A stretch of DNA of 64,000 bases from Zerene cesonia. Taxonomy: Eukaryota; Arthropoda; Insecta; Lepidoptera; Pieridae. Under the pieces are notes generated by a model. The model did not search any database and was not told the origin of the DNA. It was given only the letters and a program-made list of their open reading frames with translations. The DNA is taken from contig NC_052104.1 of NCBI RefSeq assembly GCF_012273895.1, positions 2,356,001-2,420,000 on the forward strand, in the 5' to 3' direction. The translations under genes were made by a program, and so were the position numbers. This document shows, piece after piece, positions 36,191 through 50,600 of this stretch (the stretch's first letter is position 1; every line of letters starts with the position of its first letter).

Positions 36191-37755
36191 TATGCGTTCG
36201 TTTACGTTTAACACACTGCACTGCACTTCGAATTACTCGATTTACAAATTACGAAATCCGCATCTTAAAAAAATTAAATCGATCACTATTATATCATAGT
36301 TGACAATGTCGATCTCTTTAAATACATATGAGCTCCAGTTGGCTCCAAAATAAATTAATTTGAACTTGAAGCTTTGTGGGGTTAAATTGATAACATATTT
36401 CATCTAACGTATGCGACTTCTTCCAAGTAGGTTATACAAAACAAGCCAACGGCCTTGTCCCGATAAAAGTGGGTCACATATTTAAGGCCACCATTTTACA
36501 TTAAAAGTAGATAACAACTAAAGTTAAAAGAAAATATTCACGTCATAAAAATACAAATTTCACAAAATGTAAAAGAAGATGATTTATGAGAAAGGAGTGA
36601 ACCAGTCAGCCTGTTAATATTATATAGAGCTTTACAAATAAAATTCTCGAGGTGTGTGAAACCAAATCCCTGAGCTGCTTCGTGCCTAGGATCGTAAAAC
36701 GTTAAAAATTCATTTCTAAGTGGTGGATATCACGCACGTCAGTTACGGACAAAAGCGTCAGTCGTTGATACTTGAGTGAGGATAGCAAAAAGGGATCTCA
36801 CGTGTTTGAGGAGCAGCGTAGTGGAATAATGGGGTAGGTGCAGAATTACATCCCCAGAGGTACTCACTTATACAGCGGTAAGCCATGCTGAGTTTCAACG
36901 GGAAATATTTGCCTGATTAATTCGATTTCTCGTCTCTTGTTACTGTTACTCCCCATAGAGCAAACGAAACAATAAAGATAAACAGGATCAAAATTTCTAT
37001 TCAATTGTGTTAATGTTGTTCGAATTTCAATGAGTGCAAGGTCTTCGACTTTTTTTGGATTGAAAATTAGCAATACGATGCGGCTTTCTTTTATACATTC
37101 AACATAAATATGTAAATATATATTTGAAAACGTTCAAGTGCTGCAAATAATAAAGTTCGATGATACCCTTTAACGTACCTTCAATACATATTATGAGTTT
37201 AATGCCAAATATCCACACGCCTAATAATGTTCCAACATCATTACTCAGCAAATCATTGTAATTAATTAATTAAGCCGCTTACACAAAAACATGACTGCAC
37301 TGAGTTTAACCAGACATCCCTTACGTCTGGTTAACTCAGTAATGTTTTTAATTCTTCCCAGTCAAGCCTAAAGCCGAAGAAGAATGGGTTATTGCGCCCT
37401 ACATTAATTTCCCGGGAGGTCGCAAACATAAAATATTCAAGTCGTGCACTATAAGGGCATTCGTTAGAGCACGTTTTAATTGGCGCCCGGAAAAATTTAA
37501 GCCTTGTCCTGAGCCGGATTATCGACCGAGTTCGGCAATTATCCATAACAAAGGTGGAGCTTTATCCCGAACTTGAGATGCCATAATTTATATGAAAATA
37601 TCGTAATACAGCACGGATAAACCTTGTAACTGATAAGTTTCCTTATTGCCGAGAGTTATAGGTAATATAAAACATTACATGCGTGAAATGATAACAATTA
37701 ATATTTGTAACATTTTTTTAATGTTAAGATGAATATTTAATATTTCCGTGTTTTT
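36191..37755. other. Upstream region of the minus-strand gene; no gene recognised
   Basis: AT-rich sequence upstream of the promoter. A GC-elevated block at 37340-37550 contains sites such as TACATTAATTTCCCGG. It also holds a minus-strand ATG frame of 71 codons with no recognised domain. The block is a candidate regulatory element. Confidence 0.35.
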
Positions 37756-37931
37756 ATCTACACTAATATTATAAAGAGGTAGAATTTGTATTTTTATTTG
37801 TTTGTTTGTAATGGATAAACTCATAATCACTGGACCTATTTTCAAAATTCTTTCACCGTTAGAAAGCTGCAACTTCACTGAGTGACATAGGCTATATATG
37901 TACCACGAGCGAATCCGGGGCGAACAGCTAG
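37756..37931 (+). mobile_element. Helitron-like element (Lep1 type), full length
   Basis: It starts ATCTACACTAATATTATAAA, contains a TTTGTTTGTTTG run, and ends CCGGGGCGAACAGCTAG before T. Both ends match the family pattern. Confidence 0.65.
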
Positions 37932-40595
37932 TGAACAATAAATTGCTCGAAATAAATTTTTGTTCATTATTTTCATTATTAAGTTGTGGGACACAAAGCT
38001 CTCTAATCCAGGTATTATGAAGTATAATAATAGACATTAATATCTAGTTATTATTTCAAAGCAACAGCTGTGATCTTTGTATTTCCTTAAATAGGGAACA
38101 AAAGCTTATCTTGAAAGGATTAATTTATTATCACTTAATGTTGACTTGGTAAGTCTTAAAAATGGAAATGAAGAAGATTAGAGATACTGTTTCAAATTAT
38201 GCAAAAAAACTCCCCCGCCCGTTCGCGAAATCGGGGTAGATTTCGATGATTAAAAGAACTTGAAACGTTCACAGCTTTGGACAATTGCGATCATGAATAT
38301 GAAAGACCTGACTTGGAATCAGTGCCAGAACGTGAAATAAATAAGGTATACAGATCGCTTTCTGCTGCAGTCCAGAACTGGGTCAGTGGGTCATCAGTTC
38401 GGAATCCCCTGTCATAGAATGAGGTACTGCAGAGCTAAACGGATTTACATCAGCTGTTGCCGAATTCTCTTTACAGGGCCGAAAAATGTCAACCGACACA
38501 CGCTTGCCGGTTGAAACTTACATATAAAAACGAAATCGATGCACTTGTTTTTAACATTTTCATTGGAACAGTTATAATTAATCATACAATATAGATAACA
38601 ACAGTATATTCATTTTATAAAAAGCTTTATACATACAATATAAAACTTAAGGCGAACGTAAATAATGTATGTGTGATGGTCTTGAATACTTAACCCTCAT
38701 AAAGTTTTATATTTTATAGGTTTTCCTATCCACGATCTCGGTTGTACAGGATAATGAAAATAAATCATGCCTACTTGCCGCTGTATCATAAAGATACGAG
38801 TTCATGATAGTCACAAAGCCGGCCACAGTTACTCCGCGAGGGTTGAGTCAACAAGCCCTAATGGAAACATAATACGAATAGGATATAGGAAATCTCTGTT
38901 CGAACATACAAAATGTAAAACAATGCGGTGAATCCTCTTTATATCTTGTGGGATCAAAAATCTTTGGGCGCTGAGTCATGCATATATGGATTTTATAAAG
39001 AAAAATGGCGTGGTATTTGAAAGTGGCGGAGCTTTCTTGTACTACGTTATGAATTAAGAAAAGTTTTTAGCAATAACAAAATAAATGTTTCATTGCACGA
39101 CTCATTAGAGACGTGAACACCTAAACAGCATTGTCATAAAAACTTATTTTTACAACTTCGCATAAAAGTCACATTTATATTAGGAAGTGGATCATCCTAA
39201 GCAATGAGCAAAATGGGTCATGGTCGTGTTAGGTAAACGTCCCCGTTTTGCCTTTTCACGGCGAACCTCAAATAATACTAGCAAGGAAATAATTTCCTAC
39301 TTTATGCATAAAAATGAATTGGATAAAAAAGAACAAATCCTTTGCTGGATTACTGAAAACCATCTTACTTAGCGATGGCTTGTTACAATTACGGTCTCCA
39401 AAAATTCGGAAGCATTTCCAACGAAATTCTATTAAGATATGAACAATTTTTCGGGCTTTGAAATTTTCACCCGCAGTACAAGCCTTAGACAGAGAACTAA
39501 GCCAATTTAATCCGACAAACGGGTCCGCTTGCGCAAAGTAAATCCTTTTCAATTTCTCGAACACTTATCGCACGGACTGGGTACTTAGTTGCGGCGAGCG
39601 AGAGGATAATTCTGCGGCTTGCATCGTGCAAATATTATAATACAGCTTTATTCTGCGATATATATGTACATACTTATATTGGAGATACTCAAGGCCAAAT
39701 AGATCGATAAAACAATGGAATAATTTACCCCAGGCCCGACAAAATTGAAATTCAAACGAGAGGCTGCCATTAGATTACTTCACTGAAATGTATCAACGAA
39801 AGCTCCCATGAAGAGGGTAAGGTAATGAGGTTATACATTTGCCAAGTGAATTTAATTTCAGAGGTTGATTTTAACAAAGATTAATTTGCAAAATTCAGAT
39901 TTTCGTAAACAAAGGATGATCTTGCTACGCTAGGCTTAGGAATATCGAATAGGCAAGCAATATACGCTGTTCAGTTCTAATAACTAGGAAGGGATTAAAG
40001 CAGTAACAGGGGTTTACTAAAGACTATTCGATATATGGACTGAATTCGACAAAGACAGTTCCAAATGTCAAGAGCTTGCCAACTGGCAGAATTATCGCAC
40101 ACTAGCTGAATAAACTTTGGCTGGAAATCCATTGTGTAGCACGATACATCACAATAATAGACAGTTAAACAAGCATTTACGTGTCTTAGAGATTCTGGAT
40201 AGATCTAGTGTTATGATCAAAACAGTGTTATAAACATTATATTCGTGACAAATACAGAAGCGGAATAAATAGGAGGTGAAATAAAAGGTATCCATCTAAC
40301 GAGACATTTGATTGGCGCGCACATCAATCAACCCGCATCAGCTATCTTCTACGACCTCTAGACGAGTCAGGTGAATCGTGTCATAAAATTTTACGATTCG
40401 CATCGCCAACTGCCGTAATTGTATTCTAATGTCGCGAAAATGCTTTGGAATAATTTCAATAAAGCGTACAATTAATATGGTGAAAGAGATCGACATGTTA
40501 TTTATCGGCGTTCAATATCGATTCGGACCGGGTGTAATTACTTACAATGTTGAAAGTGTCACGTATATTGTCACTATTTGGTTAGTTGATAAAGC
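37932..40595. other. No gene recognised
   Basis: AT-rich sequence. A minus-strand frame of 98 codons (39268-39564) begins at GTG rather than ATG and shows no domain. Confidence 0.4.
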
Positions 40596-40735
40596 GGTTA
40601 GCTGTGGGAGAGACAGACACGTGGTAGTGCGCGCTCCCCGCGGCGTTGACTGGCGGCCGACCGGGGCGTTTGAGGCTGCGCGAGCCATCCACCCCCGCCT
40701 TCATTCACTCACACGTACCCAGGAGGCCTAGCTTA
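40596..40735. other. Small CpG-rich patch
   Basis: This has clusters such as GCGCGCTCCCCGCGGCG and TGGCGGCCGACCGGGGCG in AT-rich surroundings. On the plus strand a 100-codon ATG frame (40429-40731) ends inside it. On the minus strand TGTCTCTCCCACAG (AG at 40608-40607) resembles an acceptor. A TCATTC initiator-like motif lies at 40701-40706, but no downstream element follows at the right distance. It could be a promoter, an unrecognised exon or a regulatory element. Confidence 0.3.
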
Positions 40736-42560
40736 TAACAGCCGGACTTTAATGCGGCATGTGCCGCTATCTTACAAAAATGAATATGCGTGCCACGAGA
40801 TTTAAATGCATTATCTGGTAGGGCAGTATAAAATATACCTATTTACCAGTTTTTGATTATTTTACAGTTTATTAAATTAGAAAGCTTTGTATAACGGAAA
40901 AAGGGAGTCTATAAAAAGTTTGATGGTTAAAATAATTTCGACCCTCTTCGTGAGTAGTAGGATACTTGAGTGTAAATATACGTGGTACATATTTTCTCAG
41001 GTTTTACTTATTATCTGAAATATAACCATTTCACATTTCCAATACAATATCTAAACATTTCAATGAATAAGGAATTCTGAACCTCGTTGAGATAATTTTT
41101 CTAAAAGGCCTTATTTGACTCCAGAATATTAATTAACATAATATGTCAATTATTATCCGTATAAATATTTTACTGTAGTCATTAATCGTATTATAGTTAA
41201 TTGAAATACGAAACTAGTACGTTAAAATATATCTAGTCAATTGAGATTTATTTCATCAATTTCTCTTTTGCGCCTCAAATATTACAACGGTATTATAAGC
41301 GAACAAAAAATAAACGGTGGTATAAATTTTCTTTAGCAAAAATACGAATATATGTGAAAAATAATAGTAAAATTATCTTCCTCTACTTTTCAATTATTCA
41401 TTGTTATTGAATGCATTTGTGTTATGCTTTTATCGTATTATATCACGCAATATCTTAAATTCATAAGATTTGATAAAAAAAAAATAATACAATATTTCTT
41501 TCACAATATATATTATAGAAAAAAAACGTAACGAGTATATGAAAATCATATCTGCCATAGATAAGGTAAATTATGAAAGTATACAGTAGAGGCTGAGGCG
41601 AAAATTGCAAGAGAAAATCGTAAACACCTCACCGACACTGATTTAGGGGTTAAGAAGGTAACAGGTGAACGTTACTGACCTTGAAGTAAGCTTTTATAAA
41701 GATTGCTAAGACTTTCGTCGTTTTGTAAATATTATATGAGAATTGTTTAAACCCTCGCTTGTGAATACGCAACAAACTTCTTCTTTATGATAGATAGTGT
41801 AGTTATTGCAGTTGATTTCTTACTGTACGTAATGGTGTCGAATACACTAGTGTAAAATAATATGATTGCATTTATTTAGTCTCTAGTATTTTCTTGGATA
41901 ATTTCTAAGACAATTTCTACGTAATTTCTACAACAGTAAACATAAAAAGTCGGCAAAGCTTTGTCTGCTTTTTATTTGTAATCTTACTAAATGTTAATAC
42001 GTTATTTACTCTACTTATAATCTATACACTAAACACTTACCTACGCCACTATTTGTTTATGCGCTTACCTGTAACAATAATATAAAAGTTATTACATAAA
42101 TTGATTGAATAAACGGGTCACTATTCAGCATGTTAGAAAGTAAATTAAAAGCGATTTTTGGAAGAATAACTGTCGGGTAAATGTAATTATTATTTTTCTA
42201 TTGGACCCCATTTAACTATACTAGAAACAATTCATACAAATTACATTTCAGGAACACACAACTTCAAAGCTGCAGCGGTATAAATAAACGTGTGTATTTC
42301 ATTTGTGGAAGTAAGAGGATTTGTTATAATTTAACAGACATAAAGGACCCTTTTTCAAAAACTTGTTACACAAAATATACGGTAAAACGTTTACAATATC
42401 ACAAATTGGATATCTTTTGTTACCCTCCCGAGTTATATATTGAACTCCTATACATAACTGATTCGGATCATCGAAATAGTCACTTATTTCGCAAATGAAA
42501 GTTTATAGATCGGAAAATTTGATAGCATTTTGATGATTGAGTGATCATGTTTAAATTAAA
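40736..42560. other. No gene recognised
   Basis: Very AT-rich. No repeat with defined ends and no convincing frame. Confidence 0.4.
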
Positions 42561-42777
42561 ACTAGCAAACCCGGCGAACTCCGTTTCGCCACCAGATGGT
42601 TGTATGTGAAAAATGACTTTCCCGCTTTTAAGTTGAAATTTTTCCTGAATTTTCTATGCTATAAACCTCACGGTGCCCGAGACCTTTCCAACGAATGCAA
42701 AACCGTGGAAATCGGTTCGTGCGTTCTGGAGTTATAGCGTCAGGAAGGAAAACCCGACTTATTTTTATATATTAGAT
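42561..42777. mobile_element. Dispersed lepidopteran repeat
   Basis: It runs from ACTAGCAAACCCGGCGAACT to TTATTTTTATATATTAGATT and includes CGTGGAAATCGGTTCGTGCG. I recognise this as an abundant interspersed family in Lepidoptera. The class is uncertain. No flanking duplication was seen. Confidence 0.5.
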
Positions 42778-43031
42778 TACCAAATGTCTGCGTGGTACTG
42801 GTAAATAACTTTCAAGTCAACTTCGTGAATATTTTTTTATAATCCGTTTGGTTTATATATCTCTGTTACAAAATTCCGAATTTTGTTTAATTATTTGATT
42901 AATTTCGGAACTTTAATATGTACATGAAAGCTGAGTAAAACTACGAAGCAAAATAGTATTATTATTCACCAATAATGTCAGGAAAAAAAAACACGAATAA
43001 AACACGAATATGACTTTTTCTAAAAAAAATT

Positions 43032-44188
43032 ACTAGCTAGATCGATTTATCGCCCCCGAAACCCCCTACATACTAAATTTCATGAAAATCGTTGGAGCCG
43101 ATTCCGAGATNNNNNNNNNNNNNNNNNNNNNNNNNNNNNNNNNNNNNNNNNNNNNNNNNNNNNNNNNNNNNNNNNNNNNNNNNNNNNNNNNNNNNNNNNN
43201 NNNNNNNNNNNNNNNNNNNNNNNNNNNNNNNNNNNNNNNNNNNNNNNNNNNNNNNNNNNNNNNNNNNNNNNNNNNNNNNNNNNNNNNNNNNNNNNNNNNN
43301 NNNNNNNNNNNNNNNNNNNNNNNNNNNNNNNNNNNNNNNNNNNNNNNNNNNNNNNNNNNNNNNNNNNNNNNNNNNNNNNNNNNNNNNNNNNNNNNNNNNN
43401 NNNNNNNNNNNNNNNNNNNNNNNNNNNNNNNNNNNNNNNNNNNNNNNNNNNNNNNNNNNNNNNNNNNNNNNNNNNNNNNNNNNNNNNNNNNNNNNNNNNN
43501 NNNNNNNNNNNNNNNNNNNNNNNNNNNNNNNNNNNNNNNNNNNNNNNNNNNNNNNNNNNNNNNNNNNNNNNNNNNNNNNNNNNNNNNNNNNNNNNNNNNN
43601 NNNNNNNNNNNNNNNNNNNNNNNNNNNNNNNNNNNNNNNNNNNNNNNNNNNNNNNNNNNNNNNNNNNNNNNNNNNNNNNNNNNNNNNNNNNNNNNNNNNN
43701 NNNNNNNNNNNNNNNNNNNNNNNNNNNNNNNNNNNNNNNNNNNNNNNNNNNNNNNNNNNNNNNNNNNNNNNNNNNNNNNNNNNNNNNNNNNNNNNNNNNN
43801 NNNNNNNNNNNNNNNNNNNNNNNNNNNNNNNNNNNNNNNNNNNNNNNNNNNNNNNNNNNNNNNNNNNNNNNNNNNNNNNNNNNNNNNNNNNNNNNNNNNN
43901 NNNNNNNNNNNNNNNNNNNNNNNNNNNNNNNNNNNNNNNNNNNNNNNNNNNNNNNNNNNNNNNNNNNNNNNNNNNNNNNNNNNNNNNNNNNNNNNNNNNN
44001 NNNNNNNNNNNNNNNNNNNNNNNNNNNNNNNNNNNNNNNNNNNNNNNNNNNNNNNNNNNNNNNNNNNNNNNNNNNNNNNNNNNNNNNNNNNNNNNNNNNN
44101 NNNNNNNNNNTTTTCTTTATTACAATATTTATGGCAAGACTAGGTATATATATATATACAAGAATTGCTCGTTTAAAGGTATAAGATT
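43032..44188 (+). mobile_element. Non-LTR retrotransposon 3' tail split by the gap
   Basis: Left of the gap, CGCCCCCGAAACCCCCTACA and ATGAAAATCGTTGGAGCCGA belong to a familiar 3' tail. Right of the gap a (TA) run and CAAGAATTGCTCGTTTAAAG (44158-44177) are the end of the same kind of tail. About 30 bases just right of the gap (44111-44143) do not match what I expect, so a further insertion or a second copy is possible. Confidence 0.5.
43111..44110. other. Assembly gap, 1,000 N
   Basis: Placeholder gap inside or between copies of the repeat described above. Frames through it are artefacts. Confidence 0.99.
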
Positions 44189-44509
44189 AAATAACACGTT
44201 TAATTTAAAAAGTTGTTCAATAATCGCCTGCACTCGTCTTCCACCCACTTATTTCCTTGATTCATCTACTTTTATAATAAAGACAATATATTTGTTCCCA
44301 TATATCATTAATACAATTCTTATAGGGTTTGCACTCAATACACGTGCCTTGTCGATTTACAACTTAATATTGAGAGAAGTGTTCGATTATTTCTTGTGAA
44401 ACGGATGATAAGTCACTGAGCAGAACGATTACCAAAAATCAAACACATATGTTACATTACTTGTGCTGCGAGTCTACGGAAAAATATGAACTTAATGTGA
44501 AGTGCAATA

Positions 44510-44640
44510 TGGGTACGTTCAAGAGATGAGTAAATAGCCACCTTCTGGGTAGACGTGACTTACCACCATAGACCACATCTCCGCTTCCCATCAGGTGGGA
44601 CTGCGGTCAATCGTCTGCCTATCTCTAACAAAAAAAAAGT
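44510..44640. mobile_element. Retrotransposon-derived fragment
   Basis: It contains GCTTCCCATCAGGTGGGACT and CAATCGTCTGCCTATC followed by a run of A. I recognise the motif from lepidopteran repeats. Orientation and family are uncertain, and no flanking duplication was found. Confidence 0.4.
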
Positions 44641-47600
44641 ATAGTAAAAGATAATTGACGACTTCGCCCTTACAAAACAGTAAAAATGATACACTGTACT
44701 TGTACTACAAACATTATGTTTGTTGTGTTTCAACAGTTCATAAAGATATTTACATATAAGTTGTAACAAAATATGTGAAGACAAATACACGACAAGATAT
44801 AACTAATATATTCCACAAGCATCGATCTAGATGAACGCATTTCAAATCATAACACGTGCAATCGCTATTTTCCTTAGCAACGTGGATGTATAAAGACAAG
44901 CCATAAAAATGGAATATCAAATGAAAATTTTCCTTAGTCTGGCCGCTTTATTGCGGTCAGCGCAACGGAAGACTGCAGCACTCTGATATTTTGTTTTGTT
45001 ATGCACGAACCCGTAATGTAATAACGAACGCTGAACGATGAAATTTCATAATTGAATATATTTTAATGCTTCTCTTTGTGATGGAAATAAACAAGACTTT
45101 GGCATTGTTTATTAATCTCGAAGGACGCCCAGCAACTTTAACTTGCTGCAGTTTATAGCTCCATACTTGTTGTAAAGATTGACTTTATCGTATACGTAAC
45201 ATGTACGTGTTTCGTAAATGATCAAAGTAGGACGTAGTACAGTAACATGATGTTAGTCGTGAACTACATAAACTTTTAAAATAAATATATTGCTTCTTAA
45301 TAAAGACAAACATATTATAAAGACGAAGAAATTTGACTACGTTAATTCGTCTTCTCGGTAATTTCTTAATGTTAAATGGTTTGAAGAAGGCTTGTTTACC
45401 ATTGTTGTTAAGTGTTTAAAGCTTATTGTTATCAGAATAATTAGAGGGCGAGAAATGAAAGGCCGACGATTAATGTTGATACATTAGCTGGATACGAGGG
45501 AAGAATTAATGACGAACACGCAGAAATCCACTCAACACATTGTAAGTTACTTTTAGTGTTTGTTTGTTTTAATCTTTACTTGACTTTCAGTACAGTCAAC
45601 GAAGATCGAAGAAGGCTTTGAACGGAGATTATACTTGTTAAAAAAAACAATGTTTTTTTTTATATTATAAGAGTTAATCAATTGAGATTCAATGAGATGC
45701 GTATTTTACATAGTAATAGGATAAACATAACAAAATTAATGATTTTTTGCATTATACTAACGAAATAAAAAGACAACCCGTCGCTCATTACATCTATTTT
45801 GAGAGTGCTTGTTTGCTTGCCATTTTACCTTGTATATAGTTAATGTAAGTAGCAGTTTTAGTTTAAAATGATTCATTACAGTCTAGACAACAACGTTCAT
45901 AAACCGTGGGTGCCTTGAACTTTAATTAACACACTTATAGCGAAATCTTAGCGACACAAAATGCAATTAAGAGAACATGTTGTATACGGCCTTAATATGA
46001 ATATTATGAAGGGCGATGCATGCTACTAATGCGAAAACTTCAGATTAAACAGATTAAATTTATATCAAAATCTACTTACGAAATATGCAAATGATCGAAC
46101 GAGGATAGTGTTGTATCTGATTATATTGTTTCTACTATAAAGATAGAATATACTATATATAATAGATAATTCGTTATTTAGGTAAGTTCATGGGTAGGTA
46201 ATTTTTATTTCTTTTAGTTATTTTTTATTTACGAAATTTTACGGAGTTTGTTTTGTTTTCAAAGACAGTAGTTTTAAAGGAAAGAAGGATGGTTCTTTCC
46301 TTTACTAATACTATAAAGAGATACAGACAATGGCTGCTGTTTCCGAAGCACTTTGTTTCTAAATTTAGTATACATATCAAAATTTGTATCTGATATCAAC
46401 GTCTGCCTTCTTCTCAAGCTCAAAATTTCAATATCGAATTTATATATACGTGCTGCTCTGCTACTGACAGACAAGATTGAATTTCAATACGTGTTTTAAA
46501 CATATCAAAATAAGGAAACCATTACACTATTATTCATCTACGCTAACAAATATTTTTATTACATTTACGATATACATATTATGTAACATTGTAACTAAAA
46601 TGGACTCTAAGATACAAGGGAATGGATCGTTTTTGTGTCCGCTTTATGTAGGAAGAGAGCGGATTCATCCTTGTACGAAACATCTGCCCGCAGAACTCGA
46701 TTTCGGAATTATACATGACAAATGGATTAGGCCTATCGGGGAAAGCACATAAAAATGCTTCACTCTATCTACCTCAACGTGCTATGGAAAAGAGTTATTC
46801 CGTGACGGCGCTTATAGGGTGAAGGTATAGATGTTACTAAAAATATTGTTAAAACATAAATTGTTATAATGTTCACTTGTTTATTCTTCTTCTTGTTATA
46901 TATCTTCTTCATCATTCCCTTAAAATCCCCATTAATCACCACTGTTTTAGGCACACAAAATGATCAAATATAATCTTCCGTTCACGAGAATGCGTTAAGC
47001 CTGATCAAGGAAACGGAAAAGCTTTATGTTAAGGTGGAATTATGTAAAACCGTTTCGATTGGCAACTAAAAGAGGGCAAGTGTGGGACGATGTGAGGATA
47101 TATGTGTTACGGAAATTTCAGCACATTTTGGTTTGTAGATCAACGTATGTGAGTTTAAAATAGTATTTGTTAAGTAAAGATAACATTAATGCAAATATTT
47201 ATAGAAATCACTATTTATAAAATTACATAAACATATTATTTCCAGTTCCCTTCGTCATTGGATTAATTTAAGAAGAAGACAAAAATATGATGATGAAATA
47301 AATTATATTTAATTTTTGTAATAACATAGCACCTACGATAAAATATTGAATACCCAACCTGGTCATTACAAAATGCGATACAATAAATCCCAATCGTGCG
47401 TAAAAAGACAAAGCACTAATTCGGAAAGCACATTAAATTTTACAACTAACCTTTCCTTTCGAATGAAACGACAATCCCGCCATTACAACAATATTACACG
47501 CTACAGATAAAATACCTTTCAGATTCTACCACAATCTGCACACTTCTAGTAATGAAATGAAATGAAAACCTTTTTCGATATAGTCTTTGAAACTCTCTTT

Positions 47601-50600
47601 TTCATTATACGAAATCTAAATCTGTTCCTTTGAAACATAATCGCTTTTTGTATTAAAACATACTTATGATATTGTCATATCAAAATGTACTGATAATGTT
47701 AAATGGTTAAAAGGTATTTTTAGACAGGGCGGTAATGTTTATGACATGTTATGGACATAATTTGTATACTTTAAAAATTATAAGTAGCCCATGTAGATAT
47801 TATTATATTAATTGTTGAACTGAATTATAAACAAACCAAAGAATAGTAAAATGCATCTACATTTTCATAAATTAAGATAAAACATTTTTTTTTTAACCAG
47901 ATTTAAATTGTTTCTAAGTTTTTAAACGTAAAGCTTACATTTATTGACTCTTCATTCAACTCAATAAAGCTGTAAATAAAAGGTAACTTTAAAGTAAAAG
48001 TAACACAGATGTAAATAATGAATGAAGCCGGCCTAGACTAAATAGGGAACATAATGTTGATTGAATAATTTATGCAAACGAAAATGTCAAGCCTCATTTG
48101 GACCAATAAAGCAACTGAGAATCTGACCTATTTAGTGTGGTCGAAGCATGACAAAAGCTCTGTATAATATACATAAAGGAGATGAGAATATTCTGAATGC
48201 ATTAGCAACAGTTAGCTGAAGAAAAGTGCTACGGAATTCTTTTCTCTTACAAATTCGCGCACATTGTCAGTGAATAATGAAGAATGCCAAGAGTTCTAAT
48301 TATACATGAAGTATTATGCAAAGAAGGGATAATATAATTCTGATGCTGGTTTTCACTATTTTTATTTAGTCGTTACTTAGCAGTCTTACTTGGAAATAAT
48401 TTACATATATTTTGTTATAACAATACTTTATATATGCATTGGGATCTATACCCAAAACTTTTTCTTATTGACGCTATAATTTGTCGCATTACACCTAAAC
48501 AAAAATTGCTAGGTAATAGCAAAATATATAATATATTGTGCATGAATAACATAAGGTTCTGATATTGTATTTGAACTCATTCATATAGTTTTCCATAGAG
48601 ACATAAACGAAAGAAATGTTAGACAAAAATGACTTGTAAATTAAGCCAAATACAAATTTTTGTGCAAATACAAACGTCATTATTGCGTTCGTTACGACAC
48701 AACTTTGTGTTCAGTACGCTGCATTACCCCTGCTATGGAATTATAAAGAAACCAGTAAAATTCTTACAATAGCTCAAAAAGCATTGCTCTTTTGAAATGG
48801 AAAAAGGTAAAGACTTGAAAATACTGCGTTTTTCGCTACACGTATAAGTATCGCTTATTGCACGCGACAAGTATACTATGTTTTACGTTACAAATGCAAA
48901 ATATAGTGATTTTAATTTGAAAAAAAAAATTAGTTTTCGGTTTTGTCAAAATTTAAACAAAAAGTTTAAAATGCAACTATACACCTATCTTTATATATGT
49001 GAAAGCAGTTTAACGAAAACAAAACACAGAAAAAATCTAATTAAATACAGGGTTTCTTTTATTTATTATTAAATAAAAAGGGATGGCAGGAAGATCGAAG
49101 GCGACTACCGCAGAAACCTGATGTAATCAACAATATATATAACAGAGAAACGGTTATTGGAATTTTCAAATATTTCAGTAAAAACTCATTCTTTAAAACA
49201 GAATGTAGCTTTAAAAAAATGAAACTGACCCTCACACATTGGTACTATCTACGTACGAGTATATCAACACTTTGAAAATGTCCACTGAAGCTGAGCGTAG
49301 GAAATGGTCAATGTCGCTTTTAAAATTGCTTTCGCTTTAGCAACGAATCACATAAAGAGTCGCAATTTTAGTAATAAACGTCAAGTGCCTTTATTTAGAT
49401 AAACTATCCAAATATGATCCAAGTGCTCGTAAACCTTCAAAATACCAAATGATGGTGTTGTTTGTCTGATTTATATTGATATTTAAGTCTTCATCTGTTC
49501 TAGCTTTTAAACCTCCCCTGGACTATTCAGAATGCACCAAAATCAGGATTATAAAAATCAGACTACCCATTCTCGAGATTTAGCGAGACTAATGAACAGC
49601 AATTGATTTTTATATAAAAGATAAACTCTATGCTATTGTTATTAAATCCTTCACAAAAAATGCATACATACATTTGTGATAACTAAAACTATTAATCAAG
49701 TAATTAGACGCGTCAATGTGTGAGTATTGTAATAAAAAATGCACTTTAATTTAAACAAAGCAAATCAAAGAAATAGTACCAAAAACTTCATTACTATCAA
49801 AGATGAATCAGCAAACGTGCTTGCTCAGAAGGTATTTAAGATTTCCATCGACAATTCGATTTTCAAAGACATCTTACGGTACAATCACACCGTTTATAGT
49901 CAGTGACTTTCGCTTTCCCATGTACAAAGAGCGAAATGGGAGCAACGGACCATAACAGTCGGAGTTCTTTAGAAATCGAAAGAGTCCTGAAAGGGATGAG
50001 AATTCTTTACGCGTATAACTTAAACGAGGAATGCAAATATTAAAAGGTTATCAGTTATATTGGTTATTCAAATGCAGAAAATACATATTATGTAAGTTGA
50101 AAAATTCTTAGATCCCCGTTTAGGAGTTAGGAAGGTACATAGAATAGGAAGATGTCTTCTCTAAAACAAGTCGTGTTCTCATCATAACAAATTTATAAAG
50201 AAAATCTTTTATTATCATCAGGAAATTATGGAACAACGCTTTATAGTATACGGCTAAAGGTAGTTAAATGTAAATCGGAATCTACAGCTGAAACAGTACT
50301 TACGCAGACTTATCATAACGATGCGGTATAACGGAGAGCTTTTAACATTTTACACAGCAACGTTTTAAGTGATTTTAATAAATATATACATTGATTGTTA
50401 ACGTAACAGGAGATATTATAAAATGTGCATAATAAAGGGCATTAAACAGATTTATCTGTGGAAAACATATTCATGATTAATTAAAAATTGTTATGAATTA
50501 AGACAAGATGTGTTTAAGAGAATTCAACATAAGTATGTATCATTAAAGTTAAAGTTTTGGTATCTACTAGAATATGAAAATGAAATGTACCACGAAATAT

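Noticed and set aside
43082..44399. 353- and 435-codon plus-strand frames
   Set aside because: They cross the gap and translate a retrotransposon tail.
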